Source: an uncultured Pelagimonas sp.
GTDB taxonomy: Bacteria > Pseudomonadota > Alphaproteobacteria > Rhodobacterales > Rhodobacteraceae
NCBI RefSeq assembly: GCF_947498515.1
Contig: NZ_CANMKO010000008.1
Location: 124,001 to 188,000, forward strand
Direction of reading: 5' to 3'
DNA: 64,000 nt
The translations under genes and the position numbers were made by a program. The notes under the pieces were generated by a model. The model searched no databases and was not told the origin of the DNA. It was given only the letters and a program-made list of their open reading frames with translations. Numbering within the stretch: position 1 is the first letter of the stretch; the number at the start of each line of letters is the position of its first letter. Of the stretch, positions 17,931-26,332 are shown one piece after another.

Positions 17931-19435
17931 CAGTCAGAGACCCTTTGTGGTTTGGTGAGGAAGCGGCGCAGGAACATTGGCGCAACAAAGCCAAGCACAG
18001 CGACAGTCCACAACCCGATTGAGATGCCAGAGCTAAACAGATAGGTCCAATCGCCGTCCGAAAGAACCATGGCGCGACGAAGTGCGTCTTCCATGTTGCC
18101 ACCCAGAAGGATGCCAAGGATGATTGGCACGGTTGGCACGTCGAGTTTGCGCAACACCCAGCCGAGCAGACCAAAGGCGACCATCAACACCAGATCAAAG
18201 TAGCTTCCTGAGAGGGAATAGATCCCGACGAAGGACACCATGGTCACCCCAGGAAGCAAGACCCATGGCGGAACCATCAGGATTTTGACAAAGATTTTGA
18301 CCATCGGCACGTTCATCAACAGCAGCACAAAGTTGGCGATGAGGAGCGAGGCGATGAGGCCCCAGACCACTTCGGGCCGGTCGGTAAACAGGGTTGGACC
18401 CGGCGTGATGTTGAGCGTCATCAACAGCGCCAGAAGAACGGCGGTGGTGCCAGAGCCGGGCACACCCAGCGTCAACATCGGCACAAGCGCGCCACCGGCG
18501 GCGGCGTTGTTCCCGGCCTCGGGTGCGGCGACGCCCTTGGCGACGCCTGTGCCGAAACCACCCTTTTCACCGGCGATGGATTTTTCGGTCATATAGGCCA
18601 AGAAAGACCCAAGCGAGGCCCCTGCCCCCGGCAAAACACCGGCCACAAAGCCGACCACAGACGAGCGAACCATAGTCACCATTGACCCCATGATTTCTTT
18701 GACCGGGATGGTGACTTTGTCCAATTTCACACCGATCGAGGTGTTCTTGCCGTGGCTTTCGATGAAGAAGAAGACTTCGGCAATGGCGAACAGGCCCACG
18801 ATGGCGACGAGGAAGTCGATGCCGTCATAAAGGTGCAGATTACCCCCGGTCAGACGCGGCATGCCCGAGTTGTTATCGACGCCGATCATCGCAATGCCAA
18901 GACCGATACAGGAGGCAATCGCCGCCTTGGCTTGGTTGTTCGATCCGATGCCGCCCAGCGTGGCAAATGCCAGCAGGTAGAGCGCGAAATATTCAGCAGG
19001 CCCAAAGAGAAACGCGATACCCGCCAAGATCGGCGCCAGAAGCATCAAGCCGATGGTCGACAGAAAGGCACCGACAAAAGACGCGACGCCCGAGATCACC
19101 AGCGCATCACCGGCGCGGCCTTGTTTGGCCATCGGGTATCCGTCAAGCGTGGTCATTAGCGCCGGTTCATCACCCGGGATGTTGAGCAAGATCGAGCTGA
19201 TCCGCCCGCCATACATCGCACCATAATAAACGGCCGTCATCAGGACGAGGGCCGAGGTGGCATCAAGCCCCATCGAAAAGGTCAGCGGGATCAGAATGGC
19301 GACGCCGTTAGAGGGGCCAAGGCCCGGCAACGCGCCGATAATTGTGCCGATGAAACAGCCGAAAACGGCCAACATCAGGGTAAAGGGAGACAGGGCGATG
19401 TCGAAACCGATCGCCAGATTAGACAGCAATTCCAT
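17930..19435 (-). CDS. tctA: Tripartite tricarboxylate transporter, large membrane subunit
   Basis: 501 aa with about 11-12 transmembrane segments. TctA signatures are present: FGCFIGTIIGALPGLGPSNG near the N-terminus and the related GFVAGVLPGAGASLGSFLAY in the second half, reflecting internal duplication; YGAMYGGRISSILLNIPGDE and a later GVPGSGTTAVLL. It forms the sodium-coupled import channel with TctB. Ten bp after tctB. Confidence 0.94.
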   Translation of the reverse strand: MELLSNLAIGFDIALSPFTLMLAVFGCFIGTIIGALPGLGPSNGVAILIPLTFSMGLDATSALVLMTAVYYGAMYGGRISSILLNIPGDEPALMTTLDGYPMAKQGRAGDALVISGVASFVGAFLSTIGLMLLAPILAGIAFLFGPAEYFALYLLAFATLGGIGSNNQAKAAIASCIGLGIAMIGVDNNSGMPRLTGGNLHLYDGIDFLVAIVGLFAIAEVFFFIESHGKNTSIGVKLDKVTIPVKEIMGSMVTMVRSSVVGFVAGVLPGAGASLGSFLAYMTEKSIAGEKGGFGTGVAKGVAAPEAGNNAAAGGALVPMLTLGVPGSGTTAVLLALLMTLNITPGPTLFTDRPEVVWGLIASLLIANFVLLLMNVPMVKIFVKILMVPPWVLLPGVTMVSFVGIYSLSGSYFDLVLMVAFGLLGWVLRKLDVPTVPIILGILLGGNMEDALRRAMVLSDGDWTYLFSSGISIGLWTVAVLGFVAPMFLRRFLTKPQRVSD

Positions 19436-19445
19436 GATTTGGCCC

Positions 19446-19886
19446 CTAGCCAGTCACAAACTTGGGCAAGCCAAACAGGCTAAGACCAAGTGCGAATTTG
19501 AAGATCACAAAGAGGCCTAGCGAAAGGCCAACCCCGGCCATCGCGGCATGGGCCGGGCGCGGGTTGATCTGATAACTCAGGATCGCCGCCGTGATGGCGG
19601 TCGGAAGGATAAAGCCCAAAGGTTTGAGCGCATAGGCATAGGCCACAAGCACAACAACGGCGATCAAGAGCGATCCGAGCGTTGCCAGTTCGGGCCAATC
19701 TGGGTCTTCGTCAGGTTTGAGGCACATGATGATCCCGCAAATGGCGGCCACTGCGCCCACTAGGATCGGAAAGGTTTTCGGGCCAACCGGGTCGGCCATG
19801 AAGCTGGTCTGGATCTGTGTTGCACTGGCGATATACGCCAGTGCAATCAGTGTCACGACCGCTCCGAAGATGCGGTCAGAGGCCAT
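19446..19886 (-). CDS. tctB: Tripartite tricarboxylate transporter, small membrane subunit
   Basis: 146 aa with four predicted transmembrane helices (LIALAYIASATQI, FPILVGAVAAICGIIM, LLIAVVVLVAYAYALKPLGFIL, GLSLGLFVIFKFALGLSLF), the size and pattern of TctB. The short GPKTFP loop between helices 1 and 2 is common in the family. Start codon overlaps the tctC stop. Works with TctA in the inner membrane. Confidence 0.9.
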   Translation of the reverse strand: MASDRIFGAVVTLIALAYIASATQIQTSFMADPVGPKTFPILVGAVAAICGIIMCLKPDEDPDWPELATLGSLLIAVVVLVAYAYALKPLGFILPTAITAAILSYQINPRPAHAAMAGVGLSLGLFVIFKFALGLSLFGLPKFVTG

Positions 19887-20851
19887 TACTGGATCACCCC
19901 GATCTCTTTGGACAGGGTGCGAATTTCTTCGACAACACCGTCAACATAAGATTGGAAATCCCCACCAACTTTGGTGAAGGGCGCAAGGCCGTTTGCGGCC
20001 ATGGCTTCTTGCCACTCGGCGGAATCTGCAACTTTTTGCAGACGCTCGGCCCACATGTTGAAGTCATCATCCGAGATGTCTTTTGGCACATAAAGACCAC
20101 GCCAGTTCACGGCGACAACGTCCAAACCTTGCTCTTTGGCGGTTGGGATGTCTTCAAAGCCCGGCACACGCTCTTCGGTCAGAACCGCGATGGCGCGCAC
20201 GTCACCGGATTTGAGGAAGCCAACGATTTCAGACATATCGCCAGTCATCGCCGCGGTGAAGCCACCCACGGTTTGGGTGATCGCGTCCGCACCACCGTCA
20301 ACACCGATGTATTTGATCGCTTTGACGTCGGTCACACCGGCGCGTTGAAGAACCATCAGAGGTTTGATGTGGTCAAAGCCACCAACGGCGGAACCACCGG
20401 CAAAGGCGATTTTGCCCGGCTCGGCTTTGATCGCGTCAACCAGATCAGTCAGCGACTGGTATGGGCTATCGGCGGCCACAACGATCACGCCGGGATCGGC
20501 ACCAATGGCACCAACGAAACGCACCTGATCGGCGGTCATGCCGGCATAGGCGTTTTGCGCCAGACGGGTCGAGGTCGCAGAGGACGCAGCAACAATCAGA
20601 TCAGCGTCAGAGCCGCGCTCGGACACAACGTGGTTGAAGGCAAGACCACCACCGGCACCGGCCATGTTGGTAACCTGAACAGGTTTGTCGACGGCACCGA
20701 TGTCATGCATGATTTTACCGATTTGACGGCATGTGAAATCCCAGCCACCGCCGGGGTTGGCAGGCGCGATGCACTCAGCTGCAAAAGCGGTGGTTGCAGT
20801 AGCAGTCAAAACCGCACTGGTCATCAGCGCCTTGAAAAGACGTTTTGTCAT
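19886..20851 (-). CDS. tctC: Tripartite tricarboxylate transporter, periplasmic receptor (Bug family)
   Basis: 321 aa from the ATG at 20851, which has a GGGAGGA site and a signal peptide ending AFA-AE. The mature protein follows the TctC/Bug plan: IAPANPGGGWDFTCRQIGKIMHD (ligand-loop region), TNMAGAGGGLAFNHV, and a second domain with VNWRGLYVPKDISDDDFN. It captures the carboxylate and delivers it to TctAB. First gene of the operon tctC-tctB-tctA-atuA-DUF4387; divergent from the tctDE regulators. Confidence 0.93.
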   Translation of the reverse strand: MTKRLFKALMTSAVLTATATTAFAAECIAPANPGGGWDFTCRQIGKIMHDIGAVDKPVQVTNMAGAGGGLAFNHVVSERGSDADLIVAASSATSTRLAQNAYAGMTADQVRFVGAIGADPGVIVVAADSPYQSLTDLVDAIKAEPGKIAFAGGSAVGGFDHIKPLMVLQRAGVTDVKAIKYIGVDGGADAITQTVGGFTAAMTGDMSEIVGFLKSGDVRAIAVLTEERVPGFEDIPTAKEQGLDVVAVNWRGLYVPKDISDDDFNMWAERLQKVADSAEWQEAMAANGLAPFTKVGGDFQSYVDGVVEEIRTLSKEIGVIQ

Positions 20852-20909
20852 GGTTTCCTCCCGTTTGACATGGCGGTTTGATCCGCCCATGCTTTGAGCA
20901 AATCCTCTG

Positions 20910-20929
20910 AACCTGACATCAACCTGTCA
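20910..20929. promoter_or_regulatory. Candidate TctD box: AACCTGACA/AACCTGTCA direct repeat
   Basis: In the 110-bp gap between tctC and tctD, AACCTGACA (20910-20918) and AACCTGTCA (20921-20929) form a direct repeat with 11-bp periodicity, one helical turn. OmpR-family regulators bind such tandem sites as head-to-tail dimers. The position suits control of tctC and possibly autoregulation of tctD. Assignment is inference. Confidence 0.45.
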
Positions 20930-20961
20930 CCCCCTCAAAACTTGGCGAAAAAGGCCCCCGG

Positions 20962-21627
20962 ATGCGATTTCTGCTGATCGAAGATAACATGCAGCTGGCG
21001 GCCAATATCGTCGAGCGCTTGCAGCTGGATGGCCATGCAGTGGATCATGCCGACACGCTTGAGGCGGCGGATGATTTGATGGCGGTGGCGTCTTTTGATT
21101 TGATTTTGCTTGATATTATGTTGCCAGATGGCGATGGCAGGACATTTTTGGAACGCCACAGACAGGCCAAGGAACGGGTACCGGTGATTGTGGTCACGGC
21201 GCGTTCTGCGGTGTCAGATCGGGTTGGATTACTCGACCTTGGGGCGGATGATTATATCACCAAACCTTTCGATTTTTCCGAGCTTGAGGCGCGATGCCGG
21301 GCGGTTTTGCGGCGTCAGGGCGGGGCCGCTGACAACCAAAAGACCTATGAAGGGACGGTGCTTGATTCGGCCAGTGCCGAGCTTCGATTCGGGACCAAGG
21401 TGATTGCCCTTCGCAACCGAGAGTTGCGATTGCTGGAGGTGTTTTTCAACGCCCCCGGCCAGGTTTTTGCCAAATCACATCTGATGGACCGGCTGTTTTC
21501 ATTGTCTGACGAGGCGTCGGAAAACGCGATTGAGGTCTATGTCGGGCGGCTGCGAAAACGGCTTGAGGGATCGGGAACGAGAATCGAAACCGTGCGCGGA
21601 TTGGGCTATCGGATGGTGCCCGCGTGA
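20962..21627 (+). CDS. tctD: Response regulator, TctD type
   Basis: 221 aa, OmpR family. Receiver domain: acidic pocket in LLIEDNMQ, phospho-Asp in DLILLDIMLPDGDG, Thr in VVTARSA, Lys in ITKPFDFSE. The C-terminal winged helix has LRNRELRLLEVFFNAPGQVF and IEVYVGRLRKRLEGSG. It is divergent from tctCBA and followed by a TctE-like kinase with a 4-base overlap (GTGA), so it probably switches on the transporter operon when the substrate is sensed. Confidence 0.93.
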   Translation: MRFLLIEDNMQLAANIVERLQLDGHAVDHADTLEAADDLMAVASFDLILLDIMLPDGDGRTFLERHRQAKERVPVIVVTARSAVSDRVGLLDLGADDYITKPFDFSELEARCRAVLRRQGGAADNQKTYEGTVLDSASAELRFGTKVIALRNRELRLLEVFFNAPGQVFAKSHLMDRLFSLSDEASENAIEVYVGRLRKRLEGSGTRIETVRGLGYRMVPA

Positions 21628-22988
21628 AGGCGCATGGCTCGATCCGCAGACGGTTATTTTTTCAGCTAGCCGGGGTGGCGGCGATCCTGTCGTTGGTGTT
21701 CATTTTGGTGGTGCGCGGCGTGGCGGAACGCGCCGCCGAGGGCACGCAGGACGATATTTTGACCGCCTCGGCCACCGCCATCGCCGATAGTCTGCGCAGC
21801 GAAGGCGATGGTGTGACGCTCGACTTGCCATACTCGGCGCTGTCCATGCTGGGCACCATTAACCAAGATCGGGTATTTTACCGGGTTAGCGTCGCCGGAA
21901 TGACCCTAACAGGGTATGAAGATTTGCCCCTGCCTGATCTGGTGCCATTGCTGGGTGCACGGGTGTTGACGACGCTGGAGTATCGTGGCGAAGCGGTGCG
22001 CATGGTGTCGGTGTCACGTCGGATCGGCCCGGCGACCAATGCGACAACCGCCGTAATCACCGTGGCGCAAACCCGCCTTGGGCTTGAGGCGATTTCACGA
22101 CAAATCACCCTAACCGCGACCGGGGTTGGCCTTGTGTTTTTGCTTTTGGCAACGGCGCTTAGCCTTTGGGCGGCGAACTCAGCCCTTGCCCCGATCAGCC
22201 GGATGACAGGGTCAATGACCCGGCGCGGCCCCGGCGATTTGCGCCCGGTGCGGGCACAAACCCCAGAGGAACTGGTGCCTTTGGTAGAGGCGCTGAATTC
22301 ATTCATGGGGCGGCTGCGCGCGTCCTTGTCGCGGACCGAAGATTTCATCACCGAGGCCGCGCACCGGGTGCGCACGCCTTTGGCCACGGTGCGCGCGCAG
22401 GCGGAGATCACCCATCGAAAGCTTAACAAACCAGAGCACAAACAAGCGATCCGCGAGATGATCCGGGCCATCGACGAAAGCTCCCGCTCGGCGGGGCAGA
22501 TGCTTGACCATGCGATGGTGACCTTTCGCGCCGATAGTCTGGCGCGCGATGTGCTGGACCTGCGCGCGCTGGTCACCGAAACCTGTGACCGTTTGGGGCC
22601 AACTGCTGAGCTAAAGGATATTGCCGTGGATCGCGATTTGCCGCTTAACCCGGTGACCATTCAAGGCGACGGAATTTTGCTACAGGCGGCCATGCAGAAC
22701 ATTCTCGACAACGCCATCAAATATTCGCCGGACGAGAGCGATATTTCGGTGCGCCTGACGCAGGGCGATGTGATCCGGCTTGAAATTTCGGATCAAGGGC
22801 GTGGCTTTGGCGGGGCCGATCCGGAGCAAATCACCAAACGATACACGCGCGGCGGCAATGTTGGTGATGTTGTTGGGTCCGGTCTTGGGCTGACCATCGC
22901 GGATGAGGTGGCACGGGTGCATGGTGGGCGGTTGGAGATTGCAGAAAACGGGGACGGGGGCGGCGCATGCGTATCATTGGTTTTCTAA
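21624..22988 (+). CDS. tctE: Sensor histidine kinase, TctE type
   Basis: 454 aa, GTG start overlapping the tctD stop. Two transmembrane helices (LAGVAAILSLVFILVVRGVA and ATGVGLVFLLLATALSLWAA) enclose a periplasmic sensor of about 130 residues of the 2CSK type. The dimerisation helix carries the phospho-His in TEAAHRVRTPLATVRAQAE. ATP-binding boxes are NILDNAIKYSPDE, DQGRGFG and GSGLGLTI. Phosphorylates TctD. The last 22 bases overlap the start of a periplasmic binding-protein gene, suggesting a three-part sensor. Confidence 0.93.
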   Translation: MKAHGSIRRRLFFQLAGVAAILSLVFILVVRGVAERAAEGTQDDILTASATAIADSLRSEGDGVTLDLPYSALSMLGTINQDRVFYRVSVAGMTLTGYEDLPLPDLVPLLGARVLTTLEYRGEAVRMVSVSRRIGPATNATTAVITVAQTRLGLEAISRQITLTATGVGLVFLLLATALSLWAANSALAPISRMTGSMTRRGPGDLRPVRAQTPEELVPLVEALNSFMGRLRASLSRTEDFITEAAHRVRTPLATVRAQAEITHRKLNKPEHKQAIREMIRAIDESSRSAGQMLDHAMVTFRADSLARDVLDLRALVTETCDRLGPTAELKDIAVDRDLPLNPVTIQGDGILLQAAMQNILDNAIKYSPDESDISVRLTQGDVIRLEISDQGRGFGGADPEQITKRYTRGGNVGDVVGSGLGLTIADEVARVHGGRLEIAENGDGGGACVSLVF

Positions 22989-23989
22989 TCGCGACCCTGA
23001 TTGCGACGGTGGTTCAGGCCTTTGAAATCGAGGATCAACGGTTTTACCGAGCCGAGCCTGAATTATCGGTTTTGCGGGTGATTTCCACTGCGGATTTGGC
23101 AGTTTTTGAACCGGTGTTGCAGGCTTTTCAAACCGCCTATCCGGGTGTCAGCATTGATTATACCGTCACCGGAACATCGGATGTGATGCAAGCGATCTAT
23201 GATGAAGGTGCGGGCTTTGACGTGGCGATTTCCTCGGCGATGGATTTGCAAACCAAGCTGGCCAATGACGGCTATGCGGTGACTTATAAACCGGCAATTG
23301 TGAACCTTCCTGCTTGGGCAACATGGCGCGACCAGCTTTTTGCCTTTACCCAAGAGCCGGCGGTTTTGGTGGTGTCGGACGCGTTTTTTGGCAAAGGCGA
23401 AGCCCCACGCAACCGCGATGATCTCATCGCCATGCTGCGCGACAGCCCAGAGCGGTTTGATGGCAAAATCGGCACCTATGATGTGCGTCGATCCGGGTTT
23501 GGATACTTGATGGCCACCCAAGACAGCCGCAATTCCGAGGCGTTTTGGCGTCTGATGGAGGTAATGGGGCGTTTGAATGCACGGCTTTATTGTTGTTCGA
23601 GCGACATGATCCGCGATGTGGCCGAGGGGCGGCTCGCCTTGGCGTATAACGTTCTGGGGAGCTATGCGGAGGCACAGGCGGTCGATATGCCGGGGTTCCA
23701 CATTGTGGAAATGAGCGATTTCACCAATGTCATGTCACGCACCGCGCTAATCCCGGCAACAGTCGAAAATGAAGACGGCGCGCGCGCGATGATTGATTTC
23801 TTGCTAAGCTACAACCAGCGCCCCGATTTGATCGCGGCCACCGGGTTGCCCGCAATCGACAGCGCTTCGTTTCAATCCAATACTGCGCTGCGTCCCATTC
23901 GGTTTGGACCGGGGCTTTTGGTGTTTTTGGATCAACTCAAGCGCGCCAGTTTCCTGCGCAACTGGGAGAGTTCGCTGGAGCAGAGATAG
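22967..23989 (+). CDS. Periplasmic substrate-binding protein linked to TctDE
   Basis: 340 aa. Signal peptide (MRIIGFLIATLIATVVQA) then an extracellular solute-binding fold of the iron/AfuA type: LRVISTADLAVFEPVLQAFQ, GAGFDVAISSAMDLQTKL, WATWRDQLFAFTQEPAVLVV, RSGFGYLMATQDSRN. It starts inside tctE and has no permease genes after it, so it is more likely an accessory sensor that presents a ligand to TctE than an ABC importer component. That role is inferred from arrangement only. Confidence 0.85.
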   Translation: MRIIGFLIATLIATVVQAFEIEDQRFYRAEPELSVLRVISTADLAVFEPVLQAFQTAYPGVSIDYTVTGTSDVMQAIYDEGAGFDVAISSAMDLQTKLANDGYAVTYKPAIVNLPAWATWRDQLFAFTQEPAVLVVSDAFFGKGEAPRNRDDLIAMLRDSPERFDGKIGTYDVRRSGFGYLMATQDSRNSEAFWRLMEVMGRLNARLYCCSSDMIRDVAEGRLALAYNVLGSYAEAQAVDMPGFHIVEMSDFTNVMSRTALIPATVENEDGARAMIDFLLSYNQRPDLIAATGLPAIDSASFQSNTALRPIRFGPGLLVFLDQLKRASFLRNWESSLEQR

Positions 23990-23999
23990 GTTGATGCAG

Positions 24000-24060
24000 G
24001 AGGGGCCAGCCCCTCTTGCCGCAAGCGGCAATTCACTCCGGGATATTTGGGGAAAGAAGA
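24000..24060. repeat. REP-like intergenic element with two tandem hairpins
   Basis: Two short perfect inverted repeats follow each other: GAGGGGC-CA-GCCCCTC (24000-24015) and TGCCGC-AA-GCGGCA (24018-24030). They are followed by CTCCGGGATATTTGGGG and an A/G-rich run (to about 24060). I recall similar CCGGGATATTTGGGGAAAGAA tails recurring between genes in Rhodobacterales, so this may be one copy of a dispersed element that also ends the tctDE transcript. Only one copy is in this window. Confidence 0.45.
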
Positions 24061-24084
24061 AGCGAAGGGGCCTGTGGTTGTGAT

Positions 24085-24471
24085 TTAGGCGGGATGCCTT
24101 TGGGGCGCGGGGCGCATTTGGCCACGGTGGCAGGATTGGACGTTTTCCGAGGTTGGAGCGAAATACCTGCGCAGAACCGCAAGACTAGCCGCGGGGTCAC
24201 AATCTCCGCACATGAAAATGTCGATGGCGGCAAAGCCATGTTCGGGCCATGTGTGGATCGAGATATGGGATTCCGCCAAAAGCGCCACGCCGGTGAACCC
24301 GGCCCGATCGCCAAAATCATGGAGATTGATGTCAAGCACCACCGCCCTCGCCACCCTTGCGGCGCGATGAAGAACGGCGTGGACCGGGGCGGGATCGTGG
24401 AGATGATTGGCCCCCCAGAAATCAACCAACATGTGATGGCCCAACGTGGGGGCGGCAGAGATTTGGGTCAC
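24085..24471 (-). CDS. speD: S-adenosylmethionine decarboxylase proenzyme
   Basis: 128 aa from a GTG at 24471, chosen because GAGG lies 7 bases upstream and because earlier starts would fall in or before a terminator hairpin. The class-1 bacterial SpeD signature is clear: LGHHMLVDFWGANHL, then LLAESHISIHTWPEHGFAAIDIFMCGDCDP. Self-cleavage before the Ser of ESH gives the pyruvoyl group, and the Cys in FMCGDC is the catalytic Cys. Product is aminopropyl donor for spermidine. No spermidine synthase gene adjoins it. The last 30 residues (NVQSCHRGQMRPAPQRHPA) are longer and more basic than usual. Confidence 0.9.
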   Translation of the reverse strand: MTQISAAPTLGHHMLVDFWGANHLHDPAPVHAVLHRAARVARAVVLDINLHDFGDRAGFTGVALLAESHISIHTWPEHGFAAIDIFMCGDCDPAASLAVLRRYFAPTSENVQSCHRGQMRPAPQRHPA

Positions 24472-24487
24472 TTTGTGCCTCAACGCA

Positions 24488-24512
24488 AAAGGGCGGGACA
24501 TCCCCGCCCTTT
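24488..24512 (-). terminator. Intrinsic terminator of the pirin operon
   Basis: Perfect 10-bp stem AAAGGGCGGG/CCCGCCCTTT with a 5-nt loop, followed on the - strand by TTTTGCGTT. It lies 49 bp after the downstream pirin gene and just before the speD ribosome site, so it separates the two transcripts. Confidence 0.7.
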
Positions 24513-24560
24513 CAACGCTATGGAGCCAATGCCCGGAAAACAAGACAGGCTTTCCAGACT

Positions 24561-25493
24561 TTAGGGTAGCGGGATGAACTCTTGATCATCACCGGGAGGC
24601 AGATGAAAGCGGCCATCTTGCCAATCCCCCTTGGCCCACGCCTGTTTTGCTTCTTCGATGCGCTCTTGACTTGAGGCAACGAAATTCCACCAAATATGGC
24701 GCGGACCATTGAGCGTTGCGCCACCAAGCAGCATGAGCCGCGCGCCCTGATCTCCGGCGGTGACCGTGATGGCGTCACCAGGGCGAAAGACCATCATTTG
24801 ACCGGCGTCAAAGCTTTGCCCCGCCACGGAAATGGCCCCTTGGGTCACGTAAATCCCGCGATCTTCGTGATCATCCGGAAGCGGAAGTTTGGCGCCGGGT
24901 AAAAGCGTAGCATCGGCATAAAACATGTCGGAATAGCTTCGCGCGGGGGCCTTTTCACCCCACGCATTACCAAGGATCAGACGCACTTCTTTGCCCTCCC
25001 CTTCCAGAAAGGGCAGCGCGTCTTTTCCATGGTGTTCAAACGTCGCGTCGGTGTCTTCGTGTTCATCGGGAAGGGCGATCCAAGTTTGAATACCAAACAG
25101 CGAATGGCGGGTGTTGCGGGTGGCGGCACTTGTGCGTTCCGAATGGGTGACACCGCGCCCCGCCGTCATCAGATTGACCTCGCCGGGATAGATCATCTGA
25201 TGTGCGCCGGTGCTGTCGCGATGTTCGAACTCACCTTGGTAAAGATAGGTGACCGTCGAGATGCCGATATGGGGGTGCGGGCGCACGTCGATGCCGCCCT
25301 CGGTGATGAATTCGGCGGGGCCCATTTGATCAAAAAAGATAAAGGGGCCAACCATTTGACGACGGGCCGAAGGCAGCGCACGACGGACCTCAAACCCGCC
25401 CAAGTCGCGCGCGCGGGGGATGATGAGGGTTTCGATGTCATCCACCTGACCTGCATCGGGGTGATGGGGTTCAATTGCGGGGTTCCAGCTCAT
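24561..25493 (-). CDS. Pirin family protein (first of pair)
   Basis: 310 aa from the ATG at 25493 (AGGAG site). Bicupin pirin fold: RALPSARRQMVGPFIFFDQMGPAEF, DVRPHPHIGISTVTYLYQGEFEHRDSTG with the two metal His in HPHIG plus later His/Glu, GRGVTHSERT, and QTWIALPDEHED. The C-terminal cupin ends with KGDWQDGRFHLPPGDDQEFIPLP, common to this subgroup. Pirins of this type may be quercetinase-like or redox-sensing; the role is unknown. It follows a second pirin gene by 10 bp, and both are divergent from a MarR regulator. Confidence 0.9.
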   Translation of the reverse strand: MSWNPAIEPHHPDAGQVDDIETLIIPRARDLGGFEVRRALPSARRQMVGPFIFFDQMGPAEFITEGGIDVRPHPHIGISTVTYLYQGEFEHRDSTGAHQMIYPGEVNLMTAGRGVTHSERTSAATRNTRHSLFGIQTWIALPDEHEDTDATFEHHGKDALPFLEGEGKEVRLILGNAWGEKAPARSYSDMFYADATLLPGAKLPLPDDHEDRGIYVTQGAISVAGQSFDAGQMMVFRPGDAITVTAGDQGARLMLLGGATLNGPRHIWWNFVASSQERIEEAKQAWAKGDWQDGRFHLPPGDDQEFIPLP

Positions 25494-25503
25494 TTTTCGT
25501 CTC

Positions 25504-26199
25504 CTATGCGTCGAGGTCAAAGAGGAGGAAAGCCGCGTCCTCATCGGCGGTTAGGGTCAATTCCGGCTCTTGTATCAATGCAAACCCGTCGCCTGTCGTC
25601 AATTTTTGACCATGGGCTGTCACCTGGCCCGAGATCATCTGAAGCCACATGCCCCGCCCATCGCTCAACGGCAGCTGCACGTTTTGACCAGCGTCGAGTT
25701 GACCGGCATAGAGGTCAACATCACGATGCACGGTCAAAGCGCCGTCCCGCCCATCCCGCGCCGCGATGAGGCGGAAATTCCCGTCGAGATCATCAAAATG
25801 ACGCTGTTCATAGCTAGGTTTTAGACCTTGTGCCTCGGGCGAAATCCAAATTTGCAAGAAATGCACCGGATCGGTTTGCGACGCGTTAAATTCACTATGG
25901 GTGACCCCGGTCCCGGCGCTCATCCGTTGCAGATCACCGGGGCGAATGATCGAACTTTCCCCCATTGAATCGCGATGCTCCAGCGCGCCGGACACAACCC
26001 AAGTGAGGATTTCCATATCCTCATGTGGGTGGGTATCGAAACCGCGCGCAGCGGCAACCCGGTCATCATTAATCACCCGCAATGGGCCAAACCCCATGTG
26101 ATTTCGGTCGTAGTATTGGCCAAAGGAAAAGCTGTGACGGCTTTTGAGCCAGCCAAAATCAGCGAGGCCCCGGTCGTCGGCATGTCTGATCTGATACAT
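25504..26199 (-). CDS. Pirin family protein, YhhW-like
   Basis: 231 aa from the ATG at 26199 (AGGAGAT site). MYQIRHADDRGLADFGWLKSRHSFSFGQYYD and FDTHPHEDMEILTWVVSGALEHRDSMG carry the metal-binding His cluster of the N-terminal cupin; GTGVTHSEFNASQTDPVHFLQIWI gives the remaining ligands. Similar in plan to E. coli YhhW, which has quercetin 2,3-dioxygenase activity in vitro. First gene of the pirin pair, with the palindromic operator directly upstream. Confidence 0.9.
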   Translation of the reverse strand: MYQIRHADDRGLADFGWLKSRHSFSFGQYYDRNHMGFGPLRVINDDRVAAARGFDTHPHEDMEILTWVVSGALEHRDSMGESSIIRPGDLQRMSAGTGVTHSEFNASQTDPVHFLQIWISPEAQGLKPSYEQRHFDDLDGNFRLIAARDGRDGALTVHRDVDLYAGQLDAGQNVQLPLSDGRGMWLQMISGQVTAHGQKLTTGDGFALIQEPELTLTADEDAAFLLFDLDA

Positions 26200-26259
26200 T
26201 GGATATCTCCTGAGGTGGGTACTCTCCACCGTATGGTTGATCTTGTCTTCGCTCCAAAT

Positions 26260-26277
26260 TAATGTCATATGACATTA
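26260..26277. promoter_or_regulatory. Perfect 18-bp palindrome TAATGTCATATGACATTA (MarR operator)
   Basis: The palindrome lies in the 133-bp gap between divergent pirin and MarR genes, 60 bp from the pirin start and 55 bp from the MarR start. MarR dimers bind 16-20 bp palindromes of this AT-rich kind and usually repress both flanking genes. It is the only such repeat in the gap. Confidence 0.7.
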
Positions 26278-26332
26278 TATCAATTGATCATGCTTGCGCC
26301 GAAAGCGTGCGTAAATGCAGAGGGTTCAAACC

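Noticed and set aside
19817-20881. 354-codon frame antisense to tctC
   Set aside because: Low-complexity His/Gly/Asn-rich translation, opposite a gene with signal peptide and Bug motifs.
24513-24543. Earlier start for speD giving 152 residues
   Set aside because: Lies upstream of a terminator stem and adds a segment absent from the family.
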